Of a DNA stretch of 64,000 nucleotides, positions 41,342-50,349 are shown one piece after another (the stretch's first letter is position 1; every line of letters starts with the position of its first letter). The stretch lies in the NCBI GenBank assembly GCA_964481395.1, contig CAYZYG010000008.1, forward strand, positions 1-64,000, in the 5' to 3' direction. A program made the translations under genes and the position numbers. The notes under the pieces were generated by a model that was given only the letters and a program-made list of their open reading frames with translations, had not been told where the DNA came from and searched no databases. Origin of the DNA: JBFMFH01 sp964481395 (GTDB lineage: Bacteria; Acidobacteriota; Vicinamibacteria; Vicinamibacterales; JAKQTR01).

Positions 41342-41962
41342 GTGGCTCGTCGCGACGACATCCGAGAGAAGGCGCTCGAGGACCTGCAGCGGTTCGAAGT
41401 CCTGATGCTGAACGGGCACTTCGACTACGGCAACGGCTACCACGGGTCCGTCTACCTGAACCCGCATCAGCTCTTCCGGTATCCGTCGACGATCTGGCGC
41501 TTCGCCCAGGACCTGATCGAGGTGATGCCAGCCGGCCTCGTCGAGCGGACCGAGGTCGTGGCCGGTCCGGTGACCGGCGGCGCACTCCTGGCGCACACGA
41601 TCGCCGGCCTCCTCGACAGCCGGCGGGCGCTCGCGGCCCCGCCCTGTCTGTTCGCGCCGTTCTCACAGGACCCCTTGCGGGGTCACGCGCTGCGGCCCTT
41701 CTACGCGTCGCTGCTGTCCGGCAGGCGCGTCCTGCTGGCCGACGACATCCGCAACACCGGCCAGACCTTCCAGCGTTGCGCGTCGCTCGTCCGGGATGCA
41801 GGCGGAACAGTGGTGGGGACCGTCGAGATCTACGATCGGCTCGAAGCGATCGTCGATCTCGGCGTGCCGAACGTGGCACTCGCCGAGTTCCGCGCCCCGG
41901 ACAATCACCCGGTCGCCGGTTGCCCCCTCTGCCGACAGGGCGTTCCGGTAACGGCCTTCTGA
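41342..41962 (+). CDS. Orotate phosphoribosyltransferase-like protein
   Basis: A 206-residue PRTase. The PRPP motif reads VLLADDIRNTGQTF rather than the usual V-D-D-V-x-T-T-G-x-T, and the C terminus has CPLCRQGVPVTAF. N-terminal GHFDYGNGYHGSVYLNPHQLF resembles OPRTases. It is the last pyr operon gene. A second, more canonical pyrE lies at 49569-50144, so this may be a divergent paralogue or have another substrate. GTG start four bases after pyrC. Confidence 0.72.
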   Translation: MARRDDIREKALEDLQRFEVLMLNGHFDYGNGYHGSVYLNPHQLFRYPSTIWRFAQDLIEVMPAGLVERTEVVAGPVTGGALLAHTIAGLLDSRRALAAPPCLFAPFSQDPLRGHALRPFYASLLSGRRVLLADDIRNTGQTFQRCASLVRDAGGTVVGTVEIYDRLEAIVDLGVPNVALAEFRAPDNHPVAGCPLCRQGVPVTAF

Positions 41963-42108
41963 GTGCCGACTCGCGCCTTCGGCGGCGTATGACAGTCGGG
42001 CGCCGGAACCTGCCCGCTCGCCCAGCCCTCGGTCCTGAAGGCACCGGCACCCCTGCCGTCCTCGGCCATCGAGGACCGAGTCGGGTGCGAGGGCCCCGGC
42101 GATCGTCG

Positions 42109-42993
42109 GTGCACCTGAGGGGACCGCTCGATCGGCTGTACGCCCGATTCGATCGGGCCGGGCAGATCGCGGATCCCGTGGAGCGGGTCCGCCCGTACGA
42201 CGACCCCGCGGATCGGGAGATCGCCGGGTTCGTCGCCGCGGGTCTTGCCTTCGGCCGGGTCGCCAGCGTGCTCGCGTCGATCGATCGGGTGCTCGGTTCG
42301 ATGGGGCCGTCGCCCGCCGCGTTCGTTCGGGCGTTCGACGTGTCCCGCGACCGTACCCGGCTGGCCGGCTGCCGACACCGGTGGGTCGGGCCGGACGACC
42401 TCGCCGCGCTCTTCGTCATTCTCCGGCACATGCTCGAGCGATCCGGATCGCTCGAATCGTTCTTCCTCGAGGGAGATCGGTCCGAGTGGCCCGACATCGG
42501 TCCCGCCCTGGATGGCTTCTGCGAACGGGCCAGGCTCGTGCCGCTCCGGACGGTCTATGGAACGGGCCACACGCGTCCCGGCGTGCACGGGTTCTTCAGC
42601 CGGCCGTCTGGCGGAAGCGCGTGCAAGCGCCTGAATCTGTTCCTGAGGTGGATGGTTCGCAGAGACGACGTCGATCTCGGCGCCTGGCGGCGGGTATCGC
42701 CATCGCGTCTCGTGATTCCCCTGGACGTCCACGTGATCCGCGTGGCGACGTGTCTGGACCTTACCCGGTACCGGTCCCCGGGGTGGCGCATGGCGGCGGA
42801 CATCACCGCCGCGCTGAGAACCGTCGATCCCGCGGATCCGGTCCGCTACGACTTTGCCCTCTGCCACCTGGGGATGCTGGGACTGTGCGGATTCAGGACC
42901 CCGGCGGGGGACTCGCGCTGTCCGATGCGCGGGGCGTGCCGGCCACGCGTTCGTAAACCGCCAGCGTCTCGGCCACCATCCGTCCGGCGCTGA
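42109..42993 (+). CDS. TIGR02757/DUF2400 family protein
   Basis: A 294-residue protein with RPYDDPADREIAGFVAAGLAFGR near the start, then KRLNLFLRWMVRRDDVDLGAW and IPLDVHV, as in the DUF2400 family of unknown function. The C terminus has two Cys (SRCPMRGAC). GTG at 42109 gives the family's usual start; an in-frame ATG at 41989 would add 40 unrelated residues. Its last 101 bases overlap the opposite glycosyltransferase. Confidence 0.75.
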   Translation: MHLRGPLDRLYARFDRAGQIADPVERVRPYDDPADREIAGFVAAGLAFGRVASVLASIDRVLGSMGPSPAAFVRAFDVSRDRTRLAGCRHRWVGPDDLAALFVILRHMLERSGSLESFFLEGDRSEWPDIGPALDGFCERARLVPLRTVYGTGHTRPGVHGFFSRPSGGSACKRLNLFLRWMVRRDDVDLGAWRRVSPSRLVIPLDVHVIRVATCLDLTRYRSPGWRMAADITAALRTVDPADPVRYDFALCHLGMLGLCGFRTPAGDSRCPMRGACRPRVRKPPASRPPSVRR

Positions 42994-44023
42994 ATCTGTC
43001 CCGCACGCGAGCCAGGCCCGCAGCGCCCATGCGCCGCGCCCGCTCCGGATCGGCCAGGAGCGAGAGGATGGCCTCGGCCATGGGCGCCGCGTGCTGCGGG
43101 GGGACCAGCAGTCCGGTGACGCCGTCCTCGACTGCTTCCGGGATACCGCCAGCGGTCGTGGCGACGATGGGCCGCCCGAGCGCCATCGCGTCGAGCAGTG
43201 AGGTCCCCAGCCCTTCGGTAATGGAACTCATCACGAACAGGTCGAGGCTCCTGACGCACGACAGCACATCCTGCCGGAAGCCGACGAGCTGCACGTGGCG
43301 TTCGAGACCCAGGTGACGAATCTGGTACTGAAGCGGTTTGCGCAGCTCACCCTCGCCGAAGACGACGAACTGGACGTCGGGGCGTTCCCGGCAGACCATC
43401 GCCGCCGCCTCGACAAGGAAGCGCTGACCCTTGTGCGGCACGAGGGCGGCCACATTGCCCACGACTGGTGACCCGCCCGGCAGCCAGAGTTCCCTGTGGA
43501 GGTCGACTGGCGGCTGCGCCGCGACGTGGTCCACGTCGATCCCCTCGTGAACCGTGACGACGCGGTCCGCGGCGAAGCCATCGCTCACGACCATGTTGCG
43601 AATCGCGTCGGACGACGTGATCATGGCGTCGACCAGGCTGTACTTCCAGCGGGAGAACGCGTTTCGCTTCAGATGGAAGTCAACGCGGCGTGCCGCCACC
43701 AGCGCGGGTCTGGTGCTGCGGCCCATGAGCGACAGCGCCATGGCGGCGAAGGACACGGCATGGGGGTCGTGTGCGTGGATGACGTCCGGCCGCACGTCCT
43801 TGATGATGCGCGCCAGCCGGAACGCTGCCGCGAAGTCGACTTCGTGCGCAGGCGCCTGACGGTACAGATCCATGCCCTCGGCCATCCGGCGGGCGAGCAC
43901 CCCCTGCGGATGCGCGACGACTGCGGTCCGGTGCCCGAGCGCACGCAGGCCCATGACGGTCTGCAGAACCTGGTTCTGACCCCCGCGCCAGCTCCGGGCG
44001 GTGTCGATGTGGAGCGAAATCAC
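42893..44023 (-). CDS. Glycosyltransferase family 4
   Basis: A 376-residue GT-B enzyme. ISLHIDTARSWRGGQNQVL is the acceptor-side start, VIHAHDPHA, VVGNVAALVPHKGQ, and the donor site SSITEGLGTSLLDAMALGRP with its E-x7-E pattern. Probably adds a sugar to lipopolysaccharide core or exopolysaccharide. GTG at 44023 overlaps the upstream GT2 stop by four bases. Confidence 0.88.
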   Translation of the reverse strand: MISLHIDTARSWRGGQNQVLQTVMGLRALGHRTAVVAHPQGVLARRMAEGMDLYRQAPAHEVDFAAAFRLARIIKDVRPDVIHAHDPHAVSFAAMALSLMGRSTRPALVAARRVDFHLKRNAFSRWKYSLVDAMITSSDAIRNMVVSDGFAADRVVTVHEGIDVDHVAAQPPVDLHRELWLPGGSPVVGNVAALVPHKGQRFLVEAAAMVCRERPDVQFVVFGEGELRKPLQYQIRHLGLERHVQLVGFRQDVLSCVRSLDLFVMSSITEGLGTSLLDAMALGRPIVATTAGGIPEAVEDGVTGLLVPPQHAAPMAEAILSLLADPERARRMGAAGLARVRDRFSAGRMVAETLAVYERVAGTPRASDSASPPPGS

Positions 44024-44775
44024 CGTGCCGCCCGCCGCTGGAGGTCCCAGAGTTTGACGAGCTTGACGAGCACGTAGGAGGCGTTGAGCAGAGACACCAC
44101 GAGGCCAGGCATGGCGTCGCGGAAGCCGGCGCGAGCGACGTAGTTGCGCAGAAAGGCTGCCGGTGGATGGAGCAGGAGTCCAGCGGCCCCGGTGGCGCGC
44201 CCGTCCTCGTGCGCCTGACGGGCCCACAGCGTGGAGTACCGGTCGATCGTGGCGAGGTGGTGCGACACATCCCGGTACGGATAGTGCTCGAGGTCGGACC
44301 GCAGGTGCCCGGGCTCACCGTCCGTTCTCACCGATTCGTGGACGTGACGACCCTCCCACCGGGCGCGCCGCCGATCGTAGAGTCTGAGCTGGTAGTCCGG
44401 GTACCAGTCCGTCGACCGGATCCAGCGGCCGAGGTAGTGGCTGACGCGAGGCATGCGGTAACCGGGGCGGGGCGGGCCCGATGCCAGCAGGGCTCGCATC
44501 TCGTCCCGCAGCTCAGCCGTCACCCGTTCGTCCGCATCGAGCGAGAAGATCCAGTCGAACCGCGCGAGCGACGCGGCGTGGTTCTTCTGCGCGGCGTAAC
44601 CCGGCCAGTCACGGACGATCACGCGGTCCGTGAACTGGCGGGCGAGATCGACCGTGCCATCCGTGCTCCCCGAATCGACGACGACGATCTCGTCGGCCCA
44701 CGCCACGGACTCCAGGGCAGGCACGAGGTTGGCCGATTCATTGAGCGTGATGAGCGTGACGGTCAGCCCGGGCAC
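44020..44775 (-). CDS. Glycosyltransferase family 2 (WaaE/KdtX-like)
   Basis: A 251-residue GT-A enzyme with TLITLNESANL, VVDSGSTDGT, KNHAASLARFDWIFSLDADERV (DxD) and WEGRHVHESV, as in LPS core beta-glucosyltransferases. A C-terminal hydrophobic stretch may sit in the membrane. GTG at 44775 is chosen because TACACT ends six bases upstream; the frame extends further but into heptamer repeats. Forms a pair with the GT4 gene. Confidence 0.87.
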   Translation of the reverse strand: MPGLTVTLITLNESANLVPALESVAWADEIVVVDSGSTDGTVDLARQFTDRVIVRDWPGYAAQKNHAASLARFDWIFSLDADERVTAELRDEMRALLASGPPRPGYRMPRVSHYLGRWIRSTDWYPDYQLRLYDRRRARWEGRHVHESVRTDGEPGHLRSDLEHYPYRDVSHHLATIDRYSTLWARQAHEDGRATGAAGLLLHPPAAFLRNYVARAGFRDAMPGLVVSLLNASYVLVKLVKLWDLQRRAAR

Positions 44776-44781
44776 GGGGTC

Positions 44782-44787
44782 AGTGTA
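44782..44787 (-). promoter_or_regulatory. Leaderless -10 of the GT2-GT4 pair
   Basis: TACACT on the minus strand, six bases before the GTG at 44775. Confidence 0.45.
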
Positions 44788-44796
44788 GCGGAAAAC

Positions 44797-44897
44797 AGGG
44801 ACCGGGGATCGGGGGCCAGTGGTGGGGTCCCCAGTCCCCATTCGTGTCTCCGCTCAGGCCCAACCATTTCCCAATCCCCAATCGCCAATTCCCGACT
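44797..44897. repeat. Opposed heptamer arrays
   Basis: AGGGACC, GGGGATC, GGGGGCC (44797-44817) face CCCAATC, CCCAATC, GCCAATT, CCCGACT (44870-44897), with a degenerate C-rich stretch between. Confidence 0.82.
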
Positions 44898-44959
44898 CGA
44901 GGATCACCGTCCAGTGGGGCCGCAGCCTGCGGCCGGGGTAGACAGGACAGTGATCCTCG
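44898..44959. repeat. Long dyad element
   Basis: A 15-base arm at 44898-44912 matches the complement of 44945-44959 at 14 of 15 positions. Inside, CCGCAG/TGCGG forms a smaller hairpin. Confidence 0.65.
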
Positions 44960-45069
44960 TCGGGGCCCGGGACCCGGGTACGGCGCCGCAGCAACGCATG
45001 GAGAGGGACACGCCAGGGCCTCCGGCGCTGCGCCTGGCCCGAGGATCACAGACGAGCGGGAGGAAGGGG

Positions 45070-45103
45070 AGCACACTCCCGCCCCGGGAGGCGGGAGTGT
45101 GCT
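45070..45103 (-). terminator. tolC terminator hairpin
   Basis: Perfect 14-bp stem (AGCACACTCCCGCC and complement) with a 6-base loop, 20 bases after the tolC stop on the minus strand. No clear T-run. Confidence 0.65.
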
Positions 45104-45122
45104 GGCGCGTGCGTGGCCGCGG

Positions 45123-46757
45123 CTACCGGCCCGTCGTCGCGAGTGAAACCGAGGTCCCCCCGGCCGTCGGGGCCTCCTGGACCGTCTCGAAGTCGATGAG
45201 CGAACGGTTGTAGTCGAGCAGCGCGACCAGCTCCGAGTACTGGGCGTTGGCCAGGTCGCGCTGCGCCTGGAAGACCACGTAGTTGGTCGACATGCCGGCC
45301 GCGAACTTCTTCTGTTCGGCTTCCAGCCGCCGCTGGGCCAGCCGCCGCGCCGCCTGGGTCGCCTCGAGCCGCTTCTGATTGGTTTCGACGTTGCGGGCCA
45401 CGTCGCGCACCTGCGTCACCACGCTCAGTTCCGCGTTCCGCAGCTGAATCTGCGCCTGCTCGTACTGCAGCTTGGTGCGCGCCAGGCTGGCCTCCGCGCT
45501 GCTCTTACCGATCGGGTAGGACACCTGGATCGCGAAGGTCCAGCTCGGGAAATCCCTGCCGAAAATACGGCTCATCACCGTTCCGAAGCCCTCTTCGATC
45601 TCACTGAGAATCTCCGGCGGGAACCCGCTTCCGAAGGCCCGCTTCGTGCCGCCCTGGCCAGTGAGGCCGTAGCTCAGGTTGGCCGTGAGGCCTGGCAGCG
45701 TCTGGTTCCGGTAGTACTGGATGTTGACGTCGGTGACCTCCATGTTCTTCCGGAACTGCCGGAGGTCGGTGCGCTTGTCGAGGGCCGTCTGCACCGCGGC
45801 GTTGACGTCGACGGGCGTCGCGGCGAAGACCGCTTCGGACGTCAGATCGAACCCGAGGGCCCAGTAGTCAGGGGCCTTCGGGTCCACGATCAGCGTGCGC
45901 AGGCGGTCTTCGGTGTTCTTCACGCCCGCCTCGGCGACAATGACCGACTCCTCGCGCCGGGCCACCTCGGCTTCGGCCTCGACCACGTCGATGGGAGCCA
46001 TGGTGCCGATCTCGACCCGCGAGCGGTTGTTCCTGAGCTGTTCCTGCGCGAGGTCGAGGGACTGGCGCGCCACCTCCAGCGACGCGACCGCGGCCTTCGC
46101 GTCCCAGTAGGCGTATTTGACCGCCCGAATCGTCGACAGCACGGTCTGCTGCAGGTCGAGATCCGACAGCTCCCGGTTCTTCCGCGCGACGATCAGCTGC
46201 TGACGCGCGCCGTCAATCTTGAAATCGCGGAGCAGCGGCTGGCTGAAGCTGAAGTTCAGGCTCGATCCGAGCGACGGGTTCGGGCTGTCGTACAGGCTGT
46301 TCGACTCGTTGCGCGTCGAGTCCCAGCTCACGCGGTAGTTTCCGCCGTACCACGGCAGCAACTGCGTCGCCCCCACGTTCGTCGTGAAGCGGTCGCTTTC
46401 GAGCTTGTCCTCCGCCCCCGCGAAGAAGCTGCTGATGGGGGTGGTCCGACTGGCCTGGCTCAGATCGAACGTCAGATTCGGCGTCCAGGCGGTCCTGGCC
46501 TGCTCGACGCTGAAATCCTGCAGTTGCGGATTGATGCGCTGGACCTGCAGGCTCAGGTTGTTCTCGAGGGCCATCCGGACGGCGTCCTCCAATGACAACC
46601 TCAGCATTGGCCCGGCGGGCTGAGCCGCAGGCTGGGCCGTCGCCAGTCCGCCCGGGGGCGGAGCGGTCTGCGCAGATGACAGGGAGGGCCATCCAAGAAG
46701 ACATGCCGCCACGACGGCTGCGGCCGACGCGCGGTAACGCTGTTGGGACATAACCAT
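45123..46757 (-). CDS. TolC-family outer-membrane efflux protein
   Basis: A 544-residue protein with a signal peptide (about residues 8-30, ending SLSSA). Two OEP repeats rich in long helices follow, starting LSLEDAVRMALENNLSLQVQ, with ARTAWTPNLTFDLS in the first and ARTKLQYEQAQIQL in the second. It should form a trimeric outer-membrane/periplasm channel. No membrane-fusion or inner-membrane pump gene is beside it, so its partner is unknown. ATG at 46757 or 46751; GGAG fits either. Confidence 0.9.
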   Translation of the reverse strand: MVMSQQRYRASAAAVVAACLLGWPSLSSAQTAPPPGGLATAQPAAQPAGPMLRLSLEDAVRMALENNLSLQVQRINPQLQDFSVEQARTAWTPNLTFDLSQASRTTPISSFFAGAEDKLESDRFTTNVGATQLLPWYGGNYRVSWDSTRNESNSLYDSPNPSLGSSLNFSFSQPLLRDFKIDGARQQLIVARKNRELSDLDLQQTVLSTIRAVKYAYWDAKAAVASLEVARQSLDLAQEQLRNNRSRVEIGTMAPIDVVEAEAEVARREESVIVAEAGVKNTEDRLRTLIVDPKAPDYWALGFDLTSEAVFAATPVDVNAAVQTALDKRTDLRQFRKNMEVTDVNIQYYRNQTLPGLTANLSYGLTGQGGTKRAFGSGFPPEILSEIEEGFGTVMSRIFGRDFPSWTFAIQVSYPIGKSSAEASLARTKLQYEQAQIQLRNAELSVVTQVRDVARNVETNQKRLEATQAARRLAQRRLEAEQKKFAAGMSTNYVVFQAQRDLANAQYSELVALLDYNRSLIDFETVQEAPTAGGTSVSLATTGR

Positions 46758-47100
46758 ATGCTCCACTGCTGGGTTGCTGAGTGCTTCGCCTCGCACGTTC
46801 GATGACGTCATGCCGCCTGGGCGTCGGACCCTTGTTGTTCGCTCAGCACGCAGCCCTGAGGACGGCAGCACGTCGCGGCGCTTGCGGCATCGACGGGCCG
46901 AGGCTGCGGCCGGCCCGGGACACACCCCACCCCCCGACCGCTGGCAGCGGTACGGCCGGAACCACCGCCCTCGGAGGAATAGACGGATCTCGCGACGGCA
47001 CGGTTTCAGCGGAAACCGCACCGGGTATACTAGCACCGCGCCGGACAGGCGTTTCCGGCGCTCCGCAGCTCTGCCTGCCGCTCACTCCGACGAGGTTGCC
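46758..47100. other. Divergent region between tolC and the S9 peptidase
   Basis: 343 bases. It holds a TATACT and an inverted repeat for the peptidase side and a TGACGTCA palindrome near 46802. No -10 for tolC is obvious and no gene is recognised. Confidence 0.5.
47001..47031 (+). promoter_or_regulatory. S9 peptidase promoter with inverted repeat
   Basis: TATACT at 47026-47031 gives a leader of about 63 bases. CGGTTTC (47001-47007) and its complement GAAACCG (47012-47018) occupy the -35 region and could be an operator. Confidence 0.45.
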
Positions 47101-49527
47101 ATGAAGCGTGTCGTCCGACTTCCCCTGGGGCTGCTCCTGGTCCTGCTCGTTGCGCCGGCGCTGGGCGCCCGCCAGCCCGGCGGGACCCCAGCCCCTCGCC
47201 CCTTCGACCTCTCGATCGACAGCATCATGCGCGGGCCCGCGCTCGTCGGCTACCCGCCCTCCGGCCTCCGCTGGTCCGGAGATTCCCAGGATCTGTACTT
47301 CGAGTGGAGGCGTCCGGGCGAGGACGAGACCTCGACCTGGGTCCTGGCGCGCAGTTCGACGACGCCCCGCAGGCTCTCGGAGGAGGAACGCCGGCTCGCG
47401 CCGCCCGTGTCAGGAGAATGGGATCGGGCCGGCCGCCGGGTGCTCTTCGTCGAGCGGGGCGACATCGTTCTCATCGATACGGTCGCCCGGACGCGTGAGC
47501 AGATCACCCGGACGACAGCCGGCGAGTCGAATCCACGATGGGCCAAGAACGAGACGGCCGTGACGTTCGTCTCCCAGAACAATCTGTTTCTGATGCCCCT
47601 CGACAGCGGGCGGATCCAGCAGATGACCGACGTCCGGCCACGGCGCCGGGAGCCCCGGGAGGGCGCGTCGCAGACGTTCGTGAGAGAGCAGGCAGAGGCG
47701 TTGATCCAGTTCACGCGCGACGCGGTGGCCGAGCGCAAGCAGAGCGAGGAGGAGCGAAAGAGGCAGGCCCTGCCGGCGTTCGAGATCTCGGATCGCCAGG
47801 GCGTGGCCGACGCCAGCCTCCATCCGTCGGGAACGTGGGTGTTCCTGCTCGTCGTCGATCGGGCCGACAGCGCCAAGGTGGCCGCCGTCCCGAACTACGT
47901 GACCGAGTCCGGCTATACCGAGGACCTGACCACCCGCGTCAAGGTCGGTGACGCGCAGGACCGGCGGAGGCTGGCCGTGCTCGACGTGAAGGCGGGCACC
48001 TCGGTCTGGGCCGACGACGGGTTTGCGGGCACGAAGCCGCCTGCGCCGGCAGCCGCGGGGCCCTCGGGCGGCGAGCCAGTCGCGCAGACGGCTGACGCGC
48101 GCAAGCCAGAGCCGCGCGCCGTCCGCTGGGGGCTGCCGATCGTATCGCCCGACGGCGCACTCGTCGTCGCCGTTGCGCGGTCCGAGGACTTCAAGGACCG
48201 CTGGATCGTCGCGCTCGACCCGGCGAGCGGCACGACCCGCGTGATCGACCACCTGCACGACGACGCGTGGATTCGTGAAACGGGAGGCGGCCGCTTCGGG
48301 GGCAGCGGCGTCGACTGGATGCCCGACGGCCGTACCGTCTGGTTCCTGTCCGAGCGCGACGGGTGGATGCACCTCTACACGGTTGATGCCGCGCAGCCGG
48401 GCGCGGCGGCCGTCCAGCTGACCCGGGGGGCGTTCGAGCTGTCGTCGGCGTCGCTGACGCCCGACGAGCAGAAGTTCGTGTTCGTCTCGTCCGAAGTGCA
48501 CCCCGGCGAGCGGCACATGTACGAGGTGCCGCTCGGCGGCGGCCCCCCCACGCGCCTCACGAGCATGACGGGCTCGAACATCGGCACCGTGTCGCCCGAC
48601 GGGCGGATGCTGGCGCTGATTCATTCGAGCGCATCGAAGCCGCCGGAAGTGTTCGTGATGCCGTACGCCGCCGGCGCCCCCATGCAGCAGGTCACCACGA
48701 CGCCCACCGAGGAATGGCGGAGCTACCGGTGGGTCGAGCCGCAGGTCGTCACCTTCACGGCGCGCGACGGCGTCGAGGTGTACGCCAGGCTGTTCACGCC
48801 CGAGATGGTGGGCGCGAAGCGCGACCGGTCCCGTGCCGGCGTCGTGTTCGTCCACGGCGCGGGGTACGCACAGAACGCCCACAAGTACTGGGCCAGCTAC
48901 TACCGGGAGTACATGTTCGATCACCTGCTGGCCTCGCTCGGGTACGTGGTGCTGGACGTGGACTACCGGGCGAGCGCGGGATACGGCCGGGACTGGCGCA
49001 CGGCCATCTACCGGCACATGGGGGGCAAGGACCTGGAGGACATCGTCGACGGTGCGGCATACCTGGTGAAGGAACACCGCGTAGATCCGAAGAGAATCGG
49101 CGTGTATGGCGGCAGCTACGGCGGGTTCATCACGCTGATGGCGATGTTCACGTCGCCGGACACGTTTGCGGCAGGCGCCGCCCTGCGGCCCGTGACCGAC
49201 TGGGCGCACTACAACCACCCGTACACCGCCGCGATTCTGAACCAGCCCCAGGACGACCCGGAGGCGTACAAGCGGAGCTCGCCCATCTACTTCGCCGACG
49301 GACTCAAGGGCGCCCTGCTCATCTGCCATGGTCTCGTGGACACCAACGTCCACGCGCAGGACTCCATTCGTCTCGCGCAGCGTCTGATCGAGCTGCGCAA
49401 GACGAACTGGGAACTGGCACTCTATCCGGTGGAAAACCACGGGTTCGAGCAGGAAACGAGCTGGGCCGACGAGTATCGGCGTATTCTCGATCTGTTCGAG
49501 ACAACGCTCCGCCTGGCTCGGCGGTAG
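47101..49527 (+). CDS. Secreted S9 family (DPP IV-like) serine peptidase
   Basis: An 808-residue protein with a signal peptide (about residues 5-21). An N-terminal beta-propeller region includes several WD40-like blades such as SGDSQDLYFEW and SPDGRMLALIHSS. The C-terminal peptidase triad is Ser672 in GGSYGG, Asp747 in HGLVDTN and His780 in ENHGF. Likely a periplasmic or secreted dipeptidyl or oligopeptidase. ATG at 47101 starts the signal peptide. Confidence 0.92.
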   Translation: MKRVVRLPLGLLLVLLVAPALGARQPGGTPAPRPFDLSIDSIMRGPALVGYPPSGLRWSGDSQDLYFEWRRPGEDETSTWVLARSSTTPRRLSEEERRLAPPVSGEWDRAGRRVLFVERGDIVLIDTVARTREQITRTTAGESNPRWAKNETAVTFVSQNNLFLMPLDSGRIQQMTDVRPRRREPREGASQTFVREQAEALIQFTRDAVAERKQSEEERKRQALPAFEISDRQGVADASLHPSGTWVFLLVVDRADSAKVAAVPNYVTESGYTEDLTTRVKVGDAQDRRRLAVLDVKAGTSVWADDGFAGTKPPAPAAAGPSGGEPVAQTADARKPEPRAVRWGLPIVSPDGALVVAVARSEDFKDRWIVALDPASGTTRVIDHLHDDAWIRETGGGRFGGSGVDWMPDGRTVWFLSERDGWMHLYTVDAAQPGAAAVQLTRGAFELSSASLTPDEQKFVFVSSEVHPGERHMYEVPLGGGPPTRLTSMTGSNIGTVSPDGRMLALIHSSASKPPEVFVMPYAAGAPMQQVTTTPTEEWRSYRWVEPQVVTFTARDGVEVYARLFTPEMVGAKRDRSRAGVVFVHGAGYAQNAHKYWASYYREYMFDHLLASLGYVVLDVDYRASAGYGRDWRTAIYRHMGGKDLEDIVDGAAYLVKEHRVDPKRIGVYGGSYGGFITLMAMFTSPDTFAAGAALRPVTDWAHYNHPYTAAILNQPQDDPEAYKRSSPIYFADGLKGALLICHGLVDTNVHAQDSIRLAQRLIELRKTNWELALYPVENHGFEQETSWADEYRRILDLFETTLRLARR

Positions 49528-49568
49528 ACGACGGGCCGGCCGAGATGGCATTGCACGGGAGGGATTCG

Positions 49569-50144
49569 ATGGAAGGAGAGAGGCTGCTCACCCGGTTCCG
49601 CCAGCTCGGGGCCCTGTTGGAAGGGCATTTCCGGCTGACGTCCGGGCTTCATAGCCCGGCGTACCTGCAGTGTGCCCTCGTCCTGCAGTACCCGGCCGAG
49701 GCCGAGGCGCTCGGACGCGCGCTGGCCGAACGGGCCCGGGAACGCCGGCCGACCGTCGTCCTGTCGCCGGCGCTTGGCGGCGTGATCATCGGCCATGAGG
49801 TGGGCCGGGCTCTCGGCGTGCGGGCCGTCTTCGCGGAGCGCGTCGACGGCGTTCTGACGCTCCGGAGAGGATTCGACCTCGGTCCCGCGGATCGGGTGCT
49901 CGTTGTCGAAGATGTCCTGACGACCGGCGGCTCGACACGGGAAACCATGGACGTCGCCCGCGCGAGAGGCGCCACGGTCGTCGGAGCGGTGTCGGTGATC
50001 AACCGGAGCGGGAACGACACGCCCGTCGACGTGCCGTTCGCGGCGCTGGCGGCCATCACGCCACCCACCTATGCCCCGGAATCGTGCCCGCTGTGCGCCA
50101 GCGGCCTGGCCGTCACCAAGCCGGGTTCGAGGCCAGGCGCCTGA
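49569..50144 (+). CDS. pyrE: Orotate phosphoribosyltransferase
   Basis: Makes OMP from orotate and PRPP. The 191-residue protein has GHFRLTSGLHSPAYLQ, LSPALGGVIIGHEV, VLTLRRGF, the PRPP motif VLVVEDVLTTGGST, and the C-terminal CPLC and KPGSR seen in many bacterial PyrE. ATG at 49569 has GGAGG six bases upstream; an ATG at 49545 is the alternative. It lies outside the pyr operons, which already contain a divergent OPRTase-like gene. Confidence 0.93.
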   Translation: MEGERLLTRFRQLGALLEGHFRLTSGLHSPAYLQCALVLQYPAEAEALGRALAERARERRPTVVLSPALGGVIIGHEVGRALGVRAVFAERVDGVLTLRRGFDLGPADRVLVVEDVLTTGGSTRETMDVARARGATVVGAVSVINRSGNDTPVDVPFAALAAITPPTYAPESCPLCASGLAVTKPGSRPGA

Positions 50145-50170
50145 ATCCGGGGACGGTGGGAAGCAGAAAG

Positions 50171-50325
50171 TGGATAGTAGACAGAAGATAGTAGACAGTA
50201 GAAACGCGAGAGAACCGGAGCCGGATGGTTCCACGATTCGCCGGCCACGCGACCCGCAGCCGTTGTGGAACCGGCGCTGCGATCTATCTGCTGTCTACTG
50301 TCTGCCATCTACTGACTACTGACTA
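50171..50325. repeat. Inverted pair of heptamer arrays
   Basis: Left arm 50171-50205 has units TGGATAG, TAGACAG, AAGATAG, TAGACAG, TAGAAAC. Right arm 50284-50325 has CTATCTG, CTGTCTA, CTGTCTG, CCATCTA, CTGACTA, CTGACTA. The centre is 78 bases, the same as at 9215-9339, and the heptamer family is the same. Confidence 0.88.
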
Positions 50326-50349
50326 TCGCCTCGCGTCGACGTGGAAGTC

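Larger units (their letters stand above)
44788..45122. other. Repeat-rich intergenic region
   Basis: 335 bases without a gene, between the GT2 start and the tolC stop. It contains opposed heptamer arrays, a long imperfect dyad and the tolC terminator hairpin. A third copy of the dyad half-site CGAGGATCAC lies at 45040. Confidence 0.75.

Noticed and set aside
39806..41596. Minus-strand frame of 596 codons opposite pyrB, pyrC and the pyrE-like gene
   Set aside because: Shadow of genuine pyrimidine genes; composition is Arg/Gly/His-rich without motifs.
44788..45122. Insertion sequence in the repeat-rich gap
   Set aside because: No transposase and no consistent terminal repeats or target duplication visible.
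47410..49551. Minus-strand frame of 713 codons opposite the S9 peptidase
   Set aside because: Shadow; the plus strand has the complete catalytic triad and signal peptide.
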